NCBI GenBank assembly: GCA_002095305.1
Contig: MIEI01000057.1
Span: forward strand, 1 to 32,695
Origin: Pantoea brenneri
Lineage (GTDB): Bacteria; Pseudomonadota; Gammaproteobacteria; Enterobacterales; Enterobacteriaceae
DNA length: 32,695 nucleotides
Reading direction: 5' to 3'
Made by a program: the position numbers and the translations under genes. The first letter of the stretch is position 1. Every line of letters starts with the position of its first letter. Under the pieces are notes generated by a model. It searched no databases and was not told the DNA's origin. It saw nothing but the letters and a program-made list of their open reading frames with translations. Shown here piece by piece: positions 11,020 through 20,352 of this stretch.

Positions 11020-11976
11020 CTAGATGACCGGAGTCAGCAACGATTTGCCAGCGGCGAACGCCTGCATGTTTTCGAACACCAGATCGGCCATCGCCGCCAT
11101 AGTTTCTGTGGTGTTGCTGGCGATGTGCGGGGTGATCACGACCTTGTCGCACTGACGCAGCGCCGCAGGCACCTGCGGTTCCTGCTCAAACACATCCAGC
11201 CCGGCCCCGGCGATCTGTCCGCTTTCCAGCGCCGCAATCAGCGCCTGCTGATCGACCACGCTGCCGCGCGCAATATTGATCAGATAACCCTGCGGTCCCA
11301 GCGCCTGCAGTACCTCCGCGTTGATGATCTGCCGTGTGGCCGCCCCGCCAGGCAGGGTCAGCACCAGAAAATCAGCCTGCTGTGCCAGCGAGACGAGGCT
11401 GTCGTGACGGGTATAGGGCACATCCGGACGTGAGCGCGGGTTGTAGTAGTGAATCGCCATATCAAATGCCTGCGCCCGCTTCGCTACCGCCTGACCGATA
11501 TTGCCCAGCCCGACGATACCGCATACTTTGCCACTCACCTTGCGGCTCAGCGGAAAACGTCCCTGCTGCCAGTGGCCGGCGCGGGTGAAGCGGTCTGCTT
11601 CACTGATGCGCCGCGCCACATCCAGCAGCAGCGCCATACCGAGGTCCGCGACACACTCATTCAGCACCTCCGGCGTATTGGTCACCGCAATGTTGCGCGC
11701 CCGGGCAGCCTCAATATCGATACTGTCGTAGCCGACGCCGTTACTGCAGATCGCCCTGAGATTGGGCAGCGCCGCAATCAGCGCGGCCGATGCGCCCATC
11801 ACCGCATTGCCGCTGGTAACCAGCATGTCGATTTTGCCCCCCATTTCCGCCAGAAACGCCGCTTCGTCCTCCGCCTCCCACAGCCGAAAGGCGGTAAAAG
11901 TGTTTTCGATTTTCTCTATCAGCTGCGGTGGCAGAAACTTTCCCTTAATCAGCACATTACATTGCTTTAATGCCAT
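11020..11976 (-). CDS. D-isomer-specific 2-hydroxyacid dehydrogenase
   Basis: The 318-residue product belongs to the NAD(P)-dependent D-2-hydroxyacid dehydrogenases (glyoxylate/hydroxypyruvate reductase type). The dinucleotide-binding motif is VGLGNIGQAVAKRA (about 145-158). The catalytic Arg is in NIARGSVVD, the Glu in VFEQEPQVP, and the His in ITPHIASNT. The start at 11976 (MALKQCNVLIKGKF) has AGGGGA upstream and lies inside the end of the MFS gene, overlapping it by 20 bases, so the two form an operon. The partner transporter suggests that the substrate is an imported hydroxy or sugar acid, but this is inference. Confidence 0.9.
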   Translation of the reverse strand: MALKQCNVLIKGKFLPPQLIEKIENTFTAFRLWEAEDEAAFLAEMGGKIDMLVTSGNAVMGASAALIAALPNLRAICSNGVGYDSIDIEAARARNIAVTNTPEVLNECVADLGMALLLDVARRISEADRFTRAGHWQQGRFPLSRKVSGKVCGIVGLGNIGQAVAKRAQAFDMAIHYYNPRSRPDVPYTRHDSLVSLAQQADFLVLTLPGGAATRQIINAEVLQALGPQGYLINIARGSVVDQQALIAALESGQIAGAGLDVFEQEPQVPAALRQCDKVVITPHIASNTTETMAAMADLVFENMQAFAAGKSLLTPVI

Positions 11977-13348
11977 CTTCTTTCCCCTGTTTTTCATACG
12001 ATGCCGGACGTTCACTCTGCTCGCCGACCCGTTCAATCGGGCCCATCACCAGCAGGAACAGCAGTGCCGCGACCACACAGTGAGCGGCAACGAATGCCAG
12101 CCCGATGCCGTAGCTTCCGGTCAGGCCGACGATGATGCCGAACAGCAGTGGCGTGGTGAAACCGGCGATATTGCCGATGCCGTTAAAGATTGAGCCCGCC
12201 AGGCCAACCGCTTCTTTCGGTGCGGTGTCGCTGATAACCGTCCAGGTACCGGCACCCGCCGCCACCCCTTTGCCAAAAAAGGCAAACGACATCACGGCGA
12301 TAATGCCGACGTTGCTGGGGATTATCGCCGCCAGAACCAGGCTGGCCGCCATCAGCATGCCGACGATATAAGGCGTTTTGCGCGCCCAGGAGACGCTCCA
12401 GCCGCGGGCGATCAGTTTGTCCGAGATATAGCCGCCGCTGATGCCGCCGAGGAAACCGAACACCGCCGGCGCAATAGTGGCGAAACCCGCCTCCATGATG
12501 TCCATGCCCCGCGCCTGCACCAGATAGATCGGAAACCAGGTAATAAAGAAGTAGCTCAGCGCGATAATGCAGTACTGACCGAGGTAGGCGCACCACAGCA
12601 TGCGGTTGGTCAGCAGCTTTTTGAACATCGCTTTACTGACCGGTGGACGCGCCCGAAGGGTCTGTTCGGCGTCGATATCCACCAGCCCGCCGCCGTTAAT
12701 AATGTGCTGCAGTTCGGTTTCCGATACGCCGGGATGGTTACGCGGCTCCCGCATATAAGCGGCCCAGACAAACACCGCCAGCACGCCGATACCGCCCAGC
12801 ACAAAGAACGGCCACTCCCAGCCGAAGCGCGATACCAGCCAGCCCGACAGCGGCGAGAAGATGGCAACGGCGAAATATTGCGACGAACTGAACAGCGACG
12901 AGGCGCGACCCCGCTCTGCGCCGGGGAACCACATAATGACCACCCGCGCATTGGCCGGAAAGCTCGGGGCCTCAATCAGTCCCAGCAGAAAACGCAGGCC
13001 GAACATCAGCATCAGTGCGCCGGTCAGGCCGCTGGAGAACTCGCCGACAAAGCCCATCGCCAGCGTCGAGATCGACCACAGCGCCAGCGTCACGCCATAG
13101 ACCTTTTTGGCACCAAAGCGATCGAGAAACAGCCCGCCGGGGATCTGCCCGATCACGTAGGCCCAGCTGAAAGCGGAGAGGATCAGGCCGAGCTGGATCG
13201 CCGACAGCCCAAACTCCTCTTTAATGGCCGATCCGGAGATCGACAGGATCGAACGATCGGCGTACGCCACCACCGAAAGCAACAGGATCAGACACAGGAT
13301 CCAGATGCGGACATGGGTAGTGCGGGTGGTCATTTTGTCTTTAACCAT
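11957..13348 (-). CDS. MFS sugar-acid/anion transporter (ACS family, GudP/GarP-like)
   Basis: The 463-residue permease has twelve predicted helices and the features of the anion:cation symporter family: VVAYADRSILSISGSAIKEE in helix 1, LDRFGAKKVYG between helices 2 and 3, and LIEAPSFPANARVV in helix 4. These resemble glucarate/galactarate and galactonate permeases. The start at 13348 has AAGGA nine bases upstream; the ATG at 13333 has none. It is followed by an overlapping dehydrogenase gene, so uptake and oxidation or reduction of one hydroxy acid are probably coupled. The exact substrate is unknown. It diverges from the periplasmic binding protein gene across a 420-base gap. Confidence 0.88.
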   Translation of the reverse strand: MVKDKMTTRTTHVRIWILCLILLLSVVAYADRSILSISGSAIKEEFGLSAIQLGLILSAFSWAYVIGQIPGGLFLDRFGAKKVYGVTLALWSISTLAMGFVGEFSSGLTGALMLMFGLRFLLGLIEAPSFPANARVVIMWFPGAERGRASSLFSSSQYFAVAIFSPLSGWLVSRFGWEWPFFVLGGIGVLAVFVWAAYMREPRNHPGVSETELQHIINGGGLVDIDAEQTLRARPPVSKAMFKKLLTNRMLWCAYLGQYCIIALSYFFITWFPIYLVQARGMDIMEAGFATIAPAVFGFLGGISGGYISDKLIARGWSVSWARKTPYIVGMLMAASLVLAAIIPSNVGIIAVMSFAFFGKGVAAGAGTWTVISDTAPKEAVGLAGSIFNGIGNIAGFTTPLLFGIIVGLTGSYGIGLAFVAAHCVVAALLFLLVMGPIERVGEQSERPASYEKQGKEDGIKAM

Positions 13349-13768
13349 GAGGTGAATTCCTTAAAAATCGGCCAGTTATGCCGCGAGGTTTTTTTCAGGA
13401 ATACCGCTGAGATTCCCCTGTTGAGGAAATATAGGTAGGAGGCTAACCATTGGTCATTGTGCGAATGTTGAGATCGCTGACGCTGATTTAGCTTAATTCT
13501 GGCAACCGCCACAAACAGCAGTGCGGCGCTGCACAAAAGCAGAAAAAGCCGCCGCGCTGTGCAGAAGAATGTGCGCAGGATCGAGGAATTAGCGCCAGGC
13601 GACAGCTATGGCTGCGCTATTTTTCCGCAAAATGTGGCCTCGCCTGCAAGTGTGAAAACGCCCGATTGTCAAACTCTGCCGCCCTTCGTAGGCTGCAAAT
13701 GATCGCATTTATCCACTTTCTAAATAAATGAAAAATAAATTCCATCCTTTCACCTCTGGGAGTCTGCA
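13349..13768. promoter_or_regulatory. 420-base divergent intergenic region
   Basis: I see no credible gene here. The region must hold the promoters of the minus-strand MFS-dehydrogenase operon and the plus-strand binding-protein gene. One weak candidate for the latter is TTGTCA at 13666-13671 with TAGGCT 17 bases further on. The last 60 bases before the binding-protein gene are AT-rich. No regulator gene lies next to either unit. Confidence 0.45.
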
Positions 13769-14686
13769 ATGAAAAAAAGTGCATGGGCAATGCTGTGTCT
13801 GCTGTCGCTCTCCACCCCGGCGCTGGCAGAGAAAATTGGCGTCTCAATGGCCTATTTCGATCAGAACTTCCTGACCATCATCCGTCAGGCGATCGATAAG
13901 GAAGCCAAAGCGCGCAAGCTGGATGCGCAGTTCGAAGATGCGCGCGGCGATGTCGGCCGTCAGACCGATCAGGTGCAGAGTTTTATCAGCGCCGGGGTGG
14001 ACGCCATCATCGTCGATCCAGTGGACTCGGCCAGTACGCCCGCCCTGACCCGCCTGGCGCAGCAGGCCCACATCCCGCTGGTCTATGTTAACCGCACGCC
14101 GGGCGATAAAACTCTGCCGCCTGGCGTGGTGTTCGTCGGTTCAGATGAGCGTGAATCCGGCACGCTGCAGATGGAAGCGCTGGCAAAGCAGGCCAACTAT
14201 CGCGGCAACGTCGCCATCATGATCGGTAACCTGACCGACGCCGGCGCGCTGCAACGGACGCGGGATGTGGAGCAGGTGGTGGCGAAATACCCCAATATGA
14301 AAGTGGTGCTGAAGCAGACTGCCAACTACGCCCGTAATGAAGGCATGGATCTGATGCTCAACTGGCTGTCGAACGGGGAAGATATCGATATTGTTGCCGC
14401 CAACAACGATGAAATGGCGATTGGCGCCACCATGGCGATCGCCCAGGCGAAGCCGAAAAAAACCATTCTGGTCGGCGGCATTGATGCCACGCCGGATGGC
14501 CTGAAAGCGCTGGCGAGTGGCAAATTAGCGGTGACGGTGTTCCAGGACGCCGTGGGTCAGGGTAAAAAATCGGTAGAGGTGGCGCAGCAGATGATCAAAG
14601 GTGAAAAGGTCGATTCCCACCAGTGGATCCCGTTTGAACTGGTGACGCCACAAAACAGGCAGCATTATCAGGATAAAAATCCGTAA
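13769..14686 (+). CDS. Periplasmic sugar-binding protein (RbsB/MocB type), orphan
   Basis: The 305-residue product has a clear signal peptide with a probable cleavage after residue 20 (LLSLSTPALA, then EKIG). The mature part is a type I periplasmic binding protein: KIGVSMAYFDQNFLTIIRQA, GVDAIIVDPVDSASTPAL, YVNRTPGDK, NNDEMAIGATMA and GGIDATPDGLKAL are typical of ribose, inositol or rhizopine binders. GGGAG precedes the start at good spacing. No ABC ATPase or permease gene is next to it, which is unusual; it may feed a transporter encoded elsewhere or serve as a chemoreceptor partner. The ligand is not known. Confidence 0.88.
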   Translation: MKKSAWAMLCLLSLSTPALAEKIGVSMAYFDQNFLTIIRQAIDKEAKARKLDAQFEDARGDVGRQTDQVQSFISAGVDAIIVDPVDSASTPALTRLAQQAHIPLVYVNRTPGDKTLPPGVVFVGSDERESGTLQMEALAKQANYRGNVAIMIGNLTDAGALQRTRDVEQVVAKYPNMKVVLKQTANYARNEGMDLMLNWLSNGEDIDIVAANNDEMAIGATMAIAQAKPKKTILVGGIDATPDGLKALASGKLAVTVFQDAVGQGKKSVEVAQQMIKGEKVDSHQWIPFELVTPQNRQHYQDKNP

Positions 14687-14693
14687 GGCAGGC

Positions 14694-14717
14694 TGGCGCG
14701 GCCGTGATGCCGCGCCA
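14694..14717. terminator. Hairpin between convergent genes
   Basis: A perfect 9-bp stem (TGGCGCGGC with GCCGCGCCA, 6-base loop) sits between the end of the binding-protein gene and the end of the convergent GNAT gene. It could work for both, but neither strand shows a T-run after it. Confidence 0.45.
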
Positions 14718-14721
14718 TCGG

Positions 14722-15222
14722 TCACGGCTGATGCAGTAATTTCGCCATCACGACGACATCATGCAGCTTACCGTCACGCAGCGCCGCCTGGCGCAGCAAT
14801 CCTTCGCGCTCAAACCCCAGACGATGATAGAGCCGGAGCGCCCGTTCGTTGTCGTGGAACACCTCCAGTTGCATGCGGGTGATGCCGAGCCAGTTACGGG
14901 AATAGTCGAGCGCGGTGCGGATCAGCTTTTCGCCTACGCCGCGGCCGCTGAATGCCGGATCCACGCCCAGCCCGAAACTGATGCTGTGGCGGGTGCGCGG
15001 TTTATTGTCGACAAACAGCGTCAGCTCACCGGCCATCTCCCCGTCGATTTCCGCCACAAACGCGATATAACCTTCGGCATCCATTTTCAGGAACTTTTTC
15101 TCCCAGGTCGCGACGCTGGGAAACGGTAGCTGTAGCGTCCAGGGGTAGACATCAGGATGGCTGTAGAGCCGCTGATAGGCGGCGGCATCGTGAGGCTCTC
15201 GTCCCCGGATGGTAATTTCCAT
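14722..15222 (-). CDS. GNAT family N-acetyltransferase (YhhY/AaaT-like)
   Basis: The 166-residue protein has the GNAT fold signatures: the acetyl-CoA loop FSGRGVGEKLI (about residues 91-101), the beta-strand RMQLEVFHDNERAL and YHRLGFEREGLLRQAALRDG near the C-terminus. The N-terminal part, HPDVYPWTLQLPFPS, resembles E. coli YhhY (AaaT), an L-amino-acid N-acetyltransferase. A similar role is possible but not shown. It is a single-gene unit, convergent with the binding-protein gene and divergent from the ABC exporter gene. Confidence 0.85.
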   Translation of the reverse strand: MEITIRGREPHDAAAYQRLYSHPDVYPWTLQLPFPSVATWEKKFLKMDAEGYIAFVAEIDGEMAGELTLFVDNKPRTRHSISFGLGVDPAFSGRGVGEKLIRTALDYSRNWLGITRMQLEVFHDNERALRLYHRLGFEREGLLRQAALRDGKLHDVVVMAKLLHQP

Positions 15223-15294
15223 ATTTTCTCCTGTTAGCCGAACGGGTTTGATGCACTAAGCTGTACCTCTTCATCGGACGGAAAGAGTACTGCT

Positions 15295-17126
15295 ATGTTG
15301 TATCGCCGTTTTGAACGTTTTATCAATATTTTTCATGATGCTCCCAGCGATTCGCCCCCTGCTACGGTCTGGTCCTTTTACGCCTACTATCTGCGTCAGG
15401 TCTGGCCGAGTTTTGCTGCCCTGCTGCTGGTCGGACTGGCGTCAGCGCTGATCGAAGTGGCGCTGTTCAGCTACCTGAGCCGCATTATCGACCTGGTGAA
15501 TCATTCGACGCCCGCCACCCTGTTCAGCGATAACTGGCCGCTGCTGCTGTGGATGGGCGCGGTGGCGCTGATCCTGCGACCGATTTTCATCGCCCTGCAC
15601 GACATGCTGGTGCACCAGAGCATCAGCCCGAGCATGACCAGCATGATCCGCTGGCAGCATCACAACTACGTGCTGCGTCAGAGCCTGAACTTCTTTCAGA
15701 ACGATTTTGCCGGCCGTATCGCACAGCGCATTATGCAGACCGGCAGTTCGCTGCGGGATTCATCCGTACAGCTGGTCGACGCCATCTGGCACGTGCTGAT
15801 CTACTCCGTCACCTCGCTGGTGCTGTTTGCCGAAGCGGACTGGCGACTGATGATCCCGCTGGTGCTGTGGATTCTGGCCTACAGCGCCTCGCTGCGTTTC
15901 TTTGTGCCGCGCGTCAAGGCGCGCTCGGTGGTTTCATCAGAAGCGCGCTCTAAGCTGATGGGAACCATCGTCGACGGCTACACCAATATCACCACCATCA
16001 AACTGTTTGCCCATAGCGATCTGGAGCGACAATACGCACGCGAAGCGATTCAGGAGCAGACCGACAAAACCCAGCACGCCAGTCGCATGGTCACCAGCAT
16101 GGATCTGACGCTGTCGGCGCTGAACGGCATGCTGATTGTCTCGACGTCCGGACTGGCGCTGTGGCTGTGGAGCCAGTCGCTGATTAGCGTCGGGGCGATT
16201 GCGCTGGCGACCGGTCTGGTGATCCGTCTGGTGAACATGTCTGGCTGGATCATGTGGGTGGTGAACGGCATTTTCGAAAACATCGGCATGGTACAGGATG
16301 GCCTGAACACCATTTCTCAGCCGCTCAGCGTGCAGGATGCACCCGGCGCGAAGCAGCTGAAGGTGACACGCGGCCAGATCCGCTATGAAGATGTGCGCTT
16401 TGACTACGGCGGCGGACGTCAGGTGATTAACCAGCTCAACCTCGATATCAAACCCGGCGAGAAGATTGGCCTGATCGGCCCGTCCGGCGCCGGTAAATCG
16501 ACGCTGGTTAATCTGCTGCTGCGGCTGTATGACCTGAACGGTGGCCGGATTGTGATTGACGATCAGGATATCGCCACGGTGACTCAGGAGAGTCTGCGCA
16601 GTCAGATCGGCATGATCACTCAGGACACCTCGCTGCTGCACCGTTCGATACGTGAAAATCTGCTCTACGGGCGTCCCGATGCCAGTGAAGCGGAGTTGCA
16701 GATGGCGATTCGCCGCGCCCGTGCTGACGAGTTCATTCCGCTACTCTCCGATCCGCAGGGCCGTACCGGGCTTGATGCGCACGTCGGGGAACGCGGCGTG
16801 AAGCTGTCAGGCGGTCAGCGTCAGCGGGTGGCGATTGCCCGCGTGCTGCTGAAGGATGCGCCGATCCTGATCATGGATGAGGCGACGTCAGCGCTGGATT
16901 CGGAAGTGGAAGCGGCGATTCAGGAGAGCTGGAGTCACTGATGCAGGGCAAAACCGTCATCGCCATTGCGCACCGTCTGTCGACCATCGCGAAGATGGAC
17001 CGGCTGGTGGTGCTGGATAAAGGCGGGATTGTCGAGACCGGCAGCCACGCTGAGCTGCTGGCGCGCAACGGCTTGTATGCGCGCCTGTGGCAGCATCAGA
17101 CCGGCGGTTTTGTCGGCGTCGATTAA
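15295..17126 (+). pseudogene. ABC exporter (fused permease-ATPase), frameshifted near the 3' end
   Basis: The first 548 codons encode an ABC exporter with a membrane domain of about six helices (residues 30-330) and an ATPase domain. That domain has Walker A GPSGAGKS near 395, signature LSGGQ near 504 and Walker B ILIMDEAT near 524. The frame then ends in QESWSH at a TGA (16939-16941). The +1 frame goes on at once with [20 protein letters not shown], which holds the missing switch histidine, up to 17126. Adding one C near 16930 restores [11 protein letters not shown] and a 610-residue protein. As read, the product lacks its H-loop and should be inactive as an exporter. It is either a recent inactivating deletion or a sequencing error. 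The substrate is unknown. Confidence 0.88.
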
Positions 17127-18247
17127 TCGCCGCGTCGGTAAGGCAAGGCGTCGCGTGCTTCTTCGGCCCAGCCGCGCACGCCTTCCCGCTCCTGCTGCAG
17201 AAAATCCGCCACCGCATCGCGTAAGCCAGGATGCAGCAGATAGTGCCAGGAGTGGGTAATCTGCGGCTCAAAGCCGCGTACCAGCTTGTGTTCGCCCTGC
17301 GCACCGGCATCAAACCGCGTCAGGCCGTGCTCAATCGCAAAATCCATTCCCTGATAAAAACAGGTTTCGAAGTGCAGCCGATCGAACTCCGCCAGGCAGC
17401 CCCAGTAGCGACCGTATAACGCCTTCTCATCCCGCAGGTAGAACGCCATCGCCGCCGGTTGCTGCTGCAGGCGTGCAATCACCACCATGATGTTGTCCGG
17501 CATCCGTTCCGCCAGCAGGCTGAAGAAATCCCGCGTCAGATAGGGCTGCTGACCGCGCACCGCGTAAGTGTTGGCGTAGCAGGTGTAGACAAAATCCCAC
17601 TGATCTTCGCGCAGCCGATCGCCACGGTAGCGCTCGAACACAAAACCGCTTTGCATCACCTGTTCACGCTCTTTGCGCAGCTGTTTACGCTTACGCGACA
17701 TCAGCGTGTCGAGGAAATCCTGAAAGTCCCGGTAGCCGCGGTTGTGCCAGTGGTACTGACAACCGAGCCGCGCCAGCCAGTCCGGCTGTTCGGCCAGCAG
17801 CTGGTTGGCCTGCGCATCGGTAAAGTTAATGTGCGCCCCGCTTAACCCCTGCTGCTGCAACCTTTCCGGTAACGCCGCCAGCAACTGCGCCGCAGCCACG
17901 CTGTCGCCCAGCAGGCGCGCCCCGCTGACCGGGCTGAAGGGAATAGCTCCCAGCCATTTAGGGTAATAGCGGATGCCGGCCCGCTGGCTGGCATCTGCCC
18001 AGGCGTGATCGAACACATACTCGCCCCACGAATTGCGTTTACGGTAGCCCGGCAGCGCGGCACGGGTGATGCCGCCGTCACGCCACAGCAGATGATCCGG
18101 CTGCCAGCCCGATTCGGGCCGCACGCTGCCGCTCTGTTCCAGGGTAAGCAAAAAAGCGTGGCGCAAAAAAGGCTGATCGTCAGGCAACAGCGCATCCCAC
18201 TCGGCGGCGGCGATCTCCGCCAGCGAAGTCAGGTGAAACAGCGACAT
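17123..18247 (-). CDS. FemAB-like / DUF482 acyltransferase-fold protein
   Basis: The 374-residue protein resembles the DUF482 family, described as peptidoglycan-biosynthesis or FemAB-like GNAT-fold proteins. Recognisable segments are [19 protein letters not shown] (about 68-86), [34 protein letters not shown], and toward the C-terminus [25 protein letters not shown] and [16 protein letters not shown]. The biochemical function is unproven. Its end overlaps the convergent ABC gene by 4 bases. It diverges from the LysR gene at 18390 across 142 bases, so that regulator could control it. Confidence 0.85.
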   Translation of the reverse strand: MSLFHLTSLAEIAAAEWDALLPDDQPFLRHAFLLTLEQSGSVRPESGWQPDHLLWRDGGITRAALPGYRKRNSWGEYVFDHAWADASQRAGIRYYPKWLGAIPFSPVSGARLLGDSVAAAQLLAALPERLQQQGLSGAHINFTDAQANQLLAEQPDWLARLGCQYHWHNRGYRDFQDFLDTLMSRKRKQLRKEREQVMQSGFVFERYRGDRLREDQWDFVYTCYANTYAVRGQQPYLTRDFFSLLAERMPDNIMVVIARLQQQPAAMAFYLRDEKALYGRYWGCLAEFDRLHFETCFYQGMDFAIEHGLTRFDAGAQGEHKLVRGFEPQITHSWHYLLHPGLRDAVADFLQQEREGVRGWAEEARDALPYRRGD

Positions 18248-18389
18248 GAAAAACTCCAGACAGCAACGGGCGAACGATCAGTCAAGCAGGTTTTCTGCGC
18301 CAGCGAAAGGGTGAAGGCACGCAATGTGAAGGCTGCACAGCCTGCCCGCACGCCCTATACTGCGATTTTGCCTCCTGACTGGAATCGCC

Positions 18390-19289
18390 ATGGATCGACT
18401 CGAGTGTGACCGGATGTTTGTCACGGTGCTGGAAACCGGCAGTTTTTCGGCGGCGGCGTTACGGCTGGGCACCAGCAGCAGCCAGGCCTCCAAGCGGGTA
18501 TCGAAGCTGGAACAACAGCTTGGGGTTCAGCTGTTTAAACGCAGCACCCGCGCCCTGTCGCCAACCGACGTCGGGCGCAGCTATTACGAGCGGGTAAAAA
18601 ACCTGCTGGATGCCTTTGATGCACTGGATGCCAGCGTGCGCGAAAGCGCCAATACGCCCACCGGCCGGCTGAAGATCAGCGCACCCGGCTCTTTCGGCAC
18701 CGCCGTGTTGTCGCCGGTGCTGGTGGCGTTCGCCCGGCGCTATCCGCTGATTGAACTCGACGTCAGCTTTTCCGATCGTGCGGTGAACATCGTCGATGAG
18801 GGATTTGATCTGGCGATTCGCATCGGCAACTTAAGCGACAGCAGCCTGGTGGCACGTAAGATGGGCGAGGTCCATGTGCGCATCGCCGCGTCACCGGTTT
18901 ATCTTGAGCAGTTCGGTAAACCGCAGCACTGGCAGGATATCCGCCAGCATCAGTGCATTATCGACACCAACTTTCGCGATCCGCTGCACTGGCCGTTTGC
19001 CGATGGCAGCGGCGAGATGGTCAGCATCCCGATTCAGGGCCGCCTGCGCTTCGCCAATACCGAAGCCTGTTTGCAGGCGGCGATTGCCGGGCTGGGCATT
19101 GCGCGACTGCCGGGGTTCATCGCCGCGCCCGCGCTGCGGCGCGGTGAGATCGTCCGATTGCTGGAGAACTTTGATATTCCGCCCCTCGGCCTGTTTGCTG
19201 TCTATCCGCCAGCCCGCCATCTGGCGCACCGGGCGCGCCTGCTGATTGACTTTCTCGCCACCCATTTCAGCGAGGTTCCGCCAGATTGA
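18390..19289 (+). CDS. LysR-family transcriptional regulator
   Basis: The 299-residue protein has the LysR N-terminal helix-turn-helix (MFVTVLETGSFSAAALRLG followed by SSSQASKRVSKLEQQLGVQL) and a substrate-binding domain starting at GRLKISAPGSFGTAVL. It belongs to the common CrgA-like subgroup, where autoregulation and control of adjacent genes are usual. Candidate targets are the divergent DUF482 gene and yqjG, which starts 100 bases downstream on the same strand. The inverted repeat ATTCC-N9-GGAAT just after its stop may be an operator or a weak terminator. Confidence 0.88.
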   Translation: MDRLECDRMFVTVLETGSFSAAALRLGTSSSQASKRVSKLEQQLGVQLFKRSTRALSPTDVGRSYYERVKNLLDAFDALDASVRESANTPTGRLKISAPGSFGTAVLSPVLVAFARRYPLIELDVSFSDRAVNIVDEGFDLAIRIGNLSDSSLVARKMGEVHVRIAASPVYLEQFGKPQHWQDIRQHQCIIDTNFRDPLHWPFADGSGEMVSIPIQGRLRFANTEACLQAAIAGLGIARLPGFIAAPALRRGEIVRLLENFDIPPLGLFAVYPPARHLAHRARLLIDFLATHFSEVPPD

Positions 19290-19388
19290 TTCCGTCCATA
19301 ATGGAATAAATGATTGTCTTTTTGGCTGGATTATCACTCATTCTGTCATCAGTTAAGCTACTGCTCAGATCAACAGAGGAGTGGCATC

Positions 19389-20330
19389 ATGTTAGTAGCG
19401 GGGAAATGGAGTGGTGACTGGCATCCGGTGCAGGCTACCGATAAACAAGGCGGCTTTGTCCGTCAGGATGCCGGTTTCCGGCACTGGATCAGCCACGATG
19501 GTTCAACGGAATTTGCTGCGGAACCGGACCGCTATCATCTCTATGTGGCGCTGATCTGTCCGTGGGCCTCGCGCGCGCTGATCGCCCGTAAACTCAAAGG
19601 ACTGGAATCGCTGATTAGCGTGACGGTGGTCGAGCCGCAGCTCGGCGCGCAGGGCTGGCGTTTCGGTGAGGCGACCGCTGCTGACCGCGATCTGCTGGAC
19701 GGGGCGCACTATCTGCATCAGATTTACACCCGCGCCGCGCCCGATTTTACCGGCCGGGCCACCGTTCCGGTGCTGTGGGACAAGAAAACCGCCACCATCG
19801 TTAATAACGAGTCGGCTGACATCGTGCGGATGTTTAACAGCGGCTTCGGCGATCTGGCGGACAACCGTCTCGATCTCTATCCCGCCGCGCTGCGTGCAGA
19901 GATTGATGCGCTCAATGCCAGTCTCTATCCCCGGCTTAACAATGGCGTGTACCGCGCCGGCTTCGCCACCACCGCGAACAGCTACCAGCAGGCGTTCAGC
20001 GAGGTGTTCAGCCAGCTTGACGAACTGGAGTTGATGCTCAGTGATGGCCGCACCTTCCTGCTCGGTGAACGTTTGACTGAAAGCGATATCCGGCTGTTCG
20101 TCACCCTGATTCGCTTTGACGTGGCCTACCATGGCCTGTTCAAATGCAACCTGCGCCGGGTGCGCGATTACCCGTTGCTCAATCGCTATCTGAAAAGCAT
20201 GCTGTCAGTCTCCGGCATCCGTGAGACCGTCAACATTGAACACATCAAACAGGGTTATTACTCGATTTCGGCGCTGAACCCGAACGGAATTGTTCCGGCA
20301 GGCCCGGATCTAAGCGAGTACGGTTTATAA
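19389..20330 (+). CDS. yqjG: Glutathionyl-hydroquinone reductase (Xi-class GST)
   Basis: The 313-residue protein matches E. coli YqjG. This enzyme family removes glutathione from glutathionyl-hydroquinones, using a cysteine in a CPWA motif; here it is Cys57 in LICPWASRALIARKLKGL. The C-terminal all-helical GST domain follows (ESDIRLFVTLIRFDVAYHG and the typical LRRVRDYPLLNRYLKSML). The start at 19389 has GAGG upstream; the longer in-frame reading from 19314 lacks support. It is followed after 22 bases by a small esterase gene, probably in one transcript. Confidence 0.93.
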   Translation: MLVAGKWSGDWHPVQATDKQGGFVRQDAGFRHWISHDGSTEFAAEPDRYHLYVALICPWASRALIARKLKGLESLISVTVVEPQLGAQGWRFGEATAADRDLLDGAHYLHQIYTRAAPDFTGRATVPVLWDKKTATIVNNESADIVRMFNSGFGDLADNRLDLYPAALRAEIDALNASLYPRLNNGVYRAGFATTANSYQQAFSEVFSQLDELELMLSDGRTFLLGERLTESDIRLFVTLIRFDVAYHGLFKCNLRRVRDYPLLNRYLKSMLSVSGIRETVNIEHIKQGYYSISALNPNGIVPAGPDLSEYGL

Positions 20331-20352
20331 AGCCCCTTTTTAAGGAACAGCA

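Noticed and set aside
16941-17126. Independent small gene of 61 codons
   Set aside because: It contains the ABC switch-histidine motif [10 protein letters not shown] and is the displaced 3' end of the frameshifted exporter gene.
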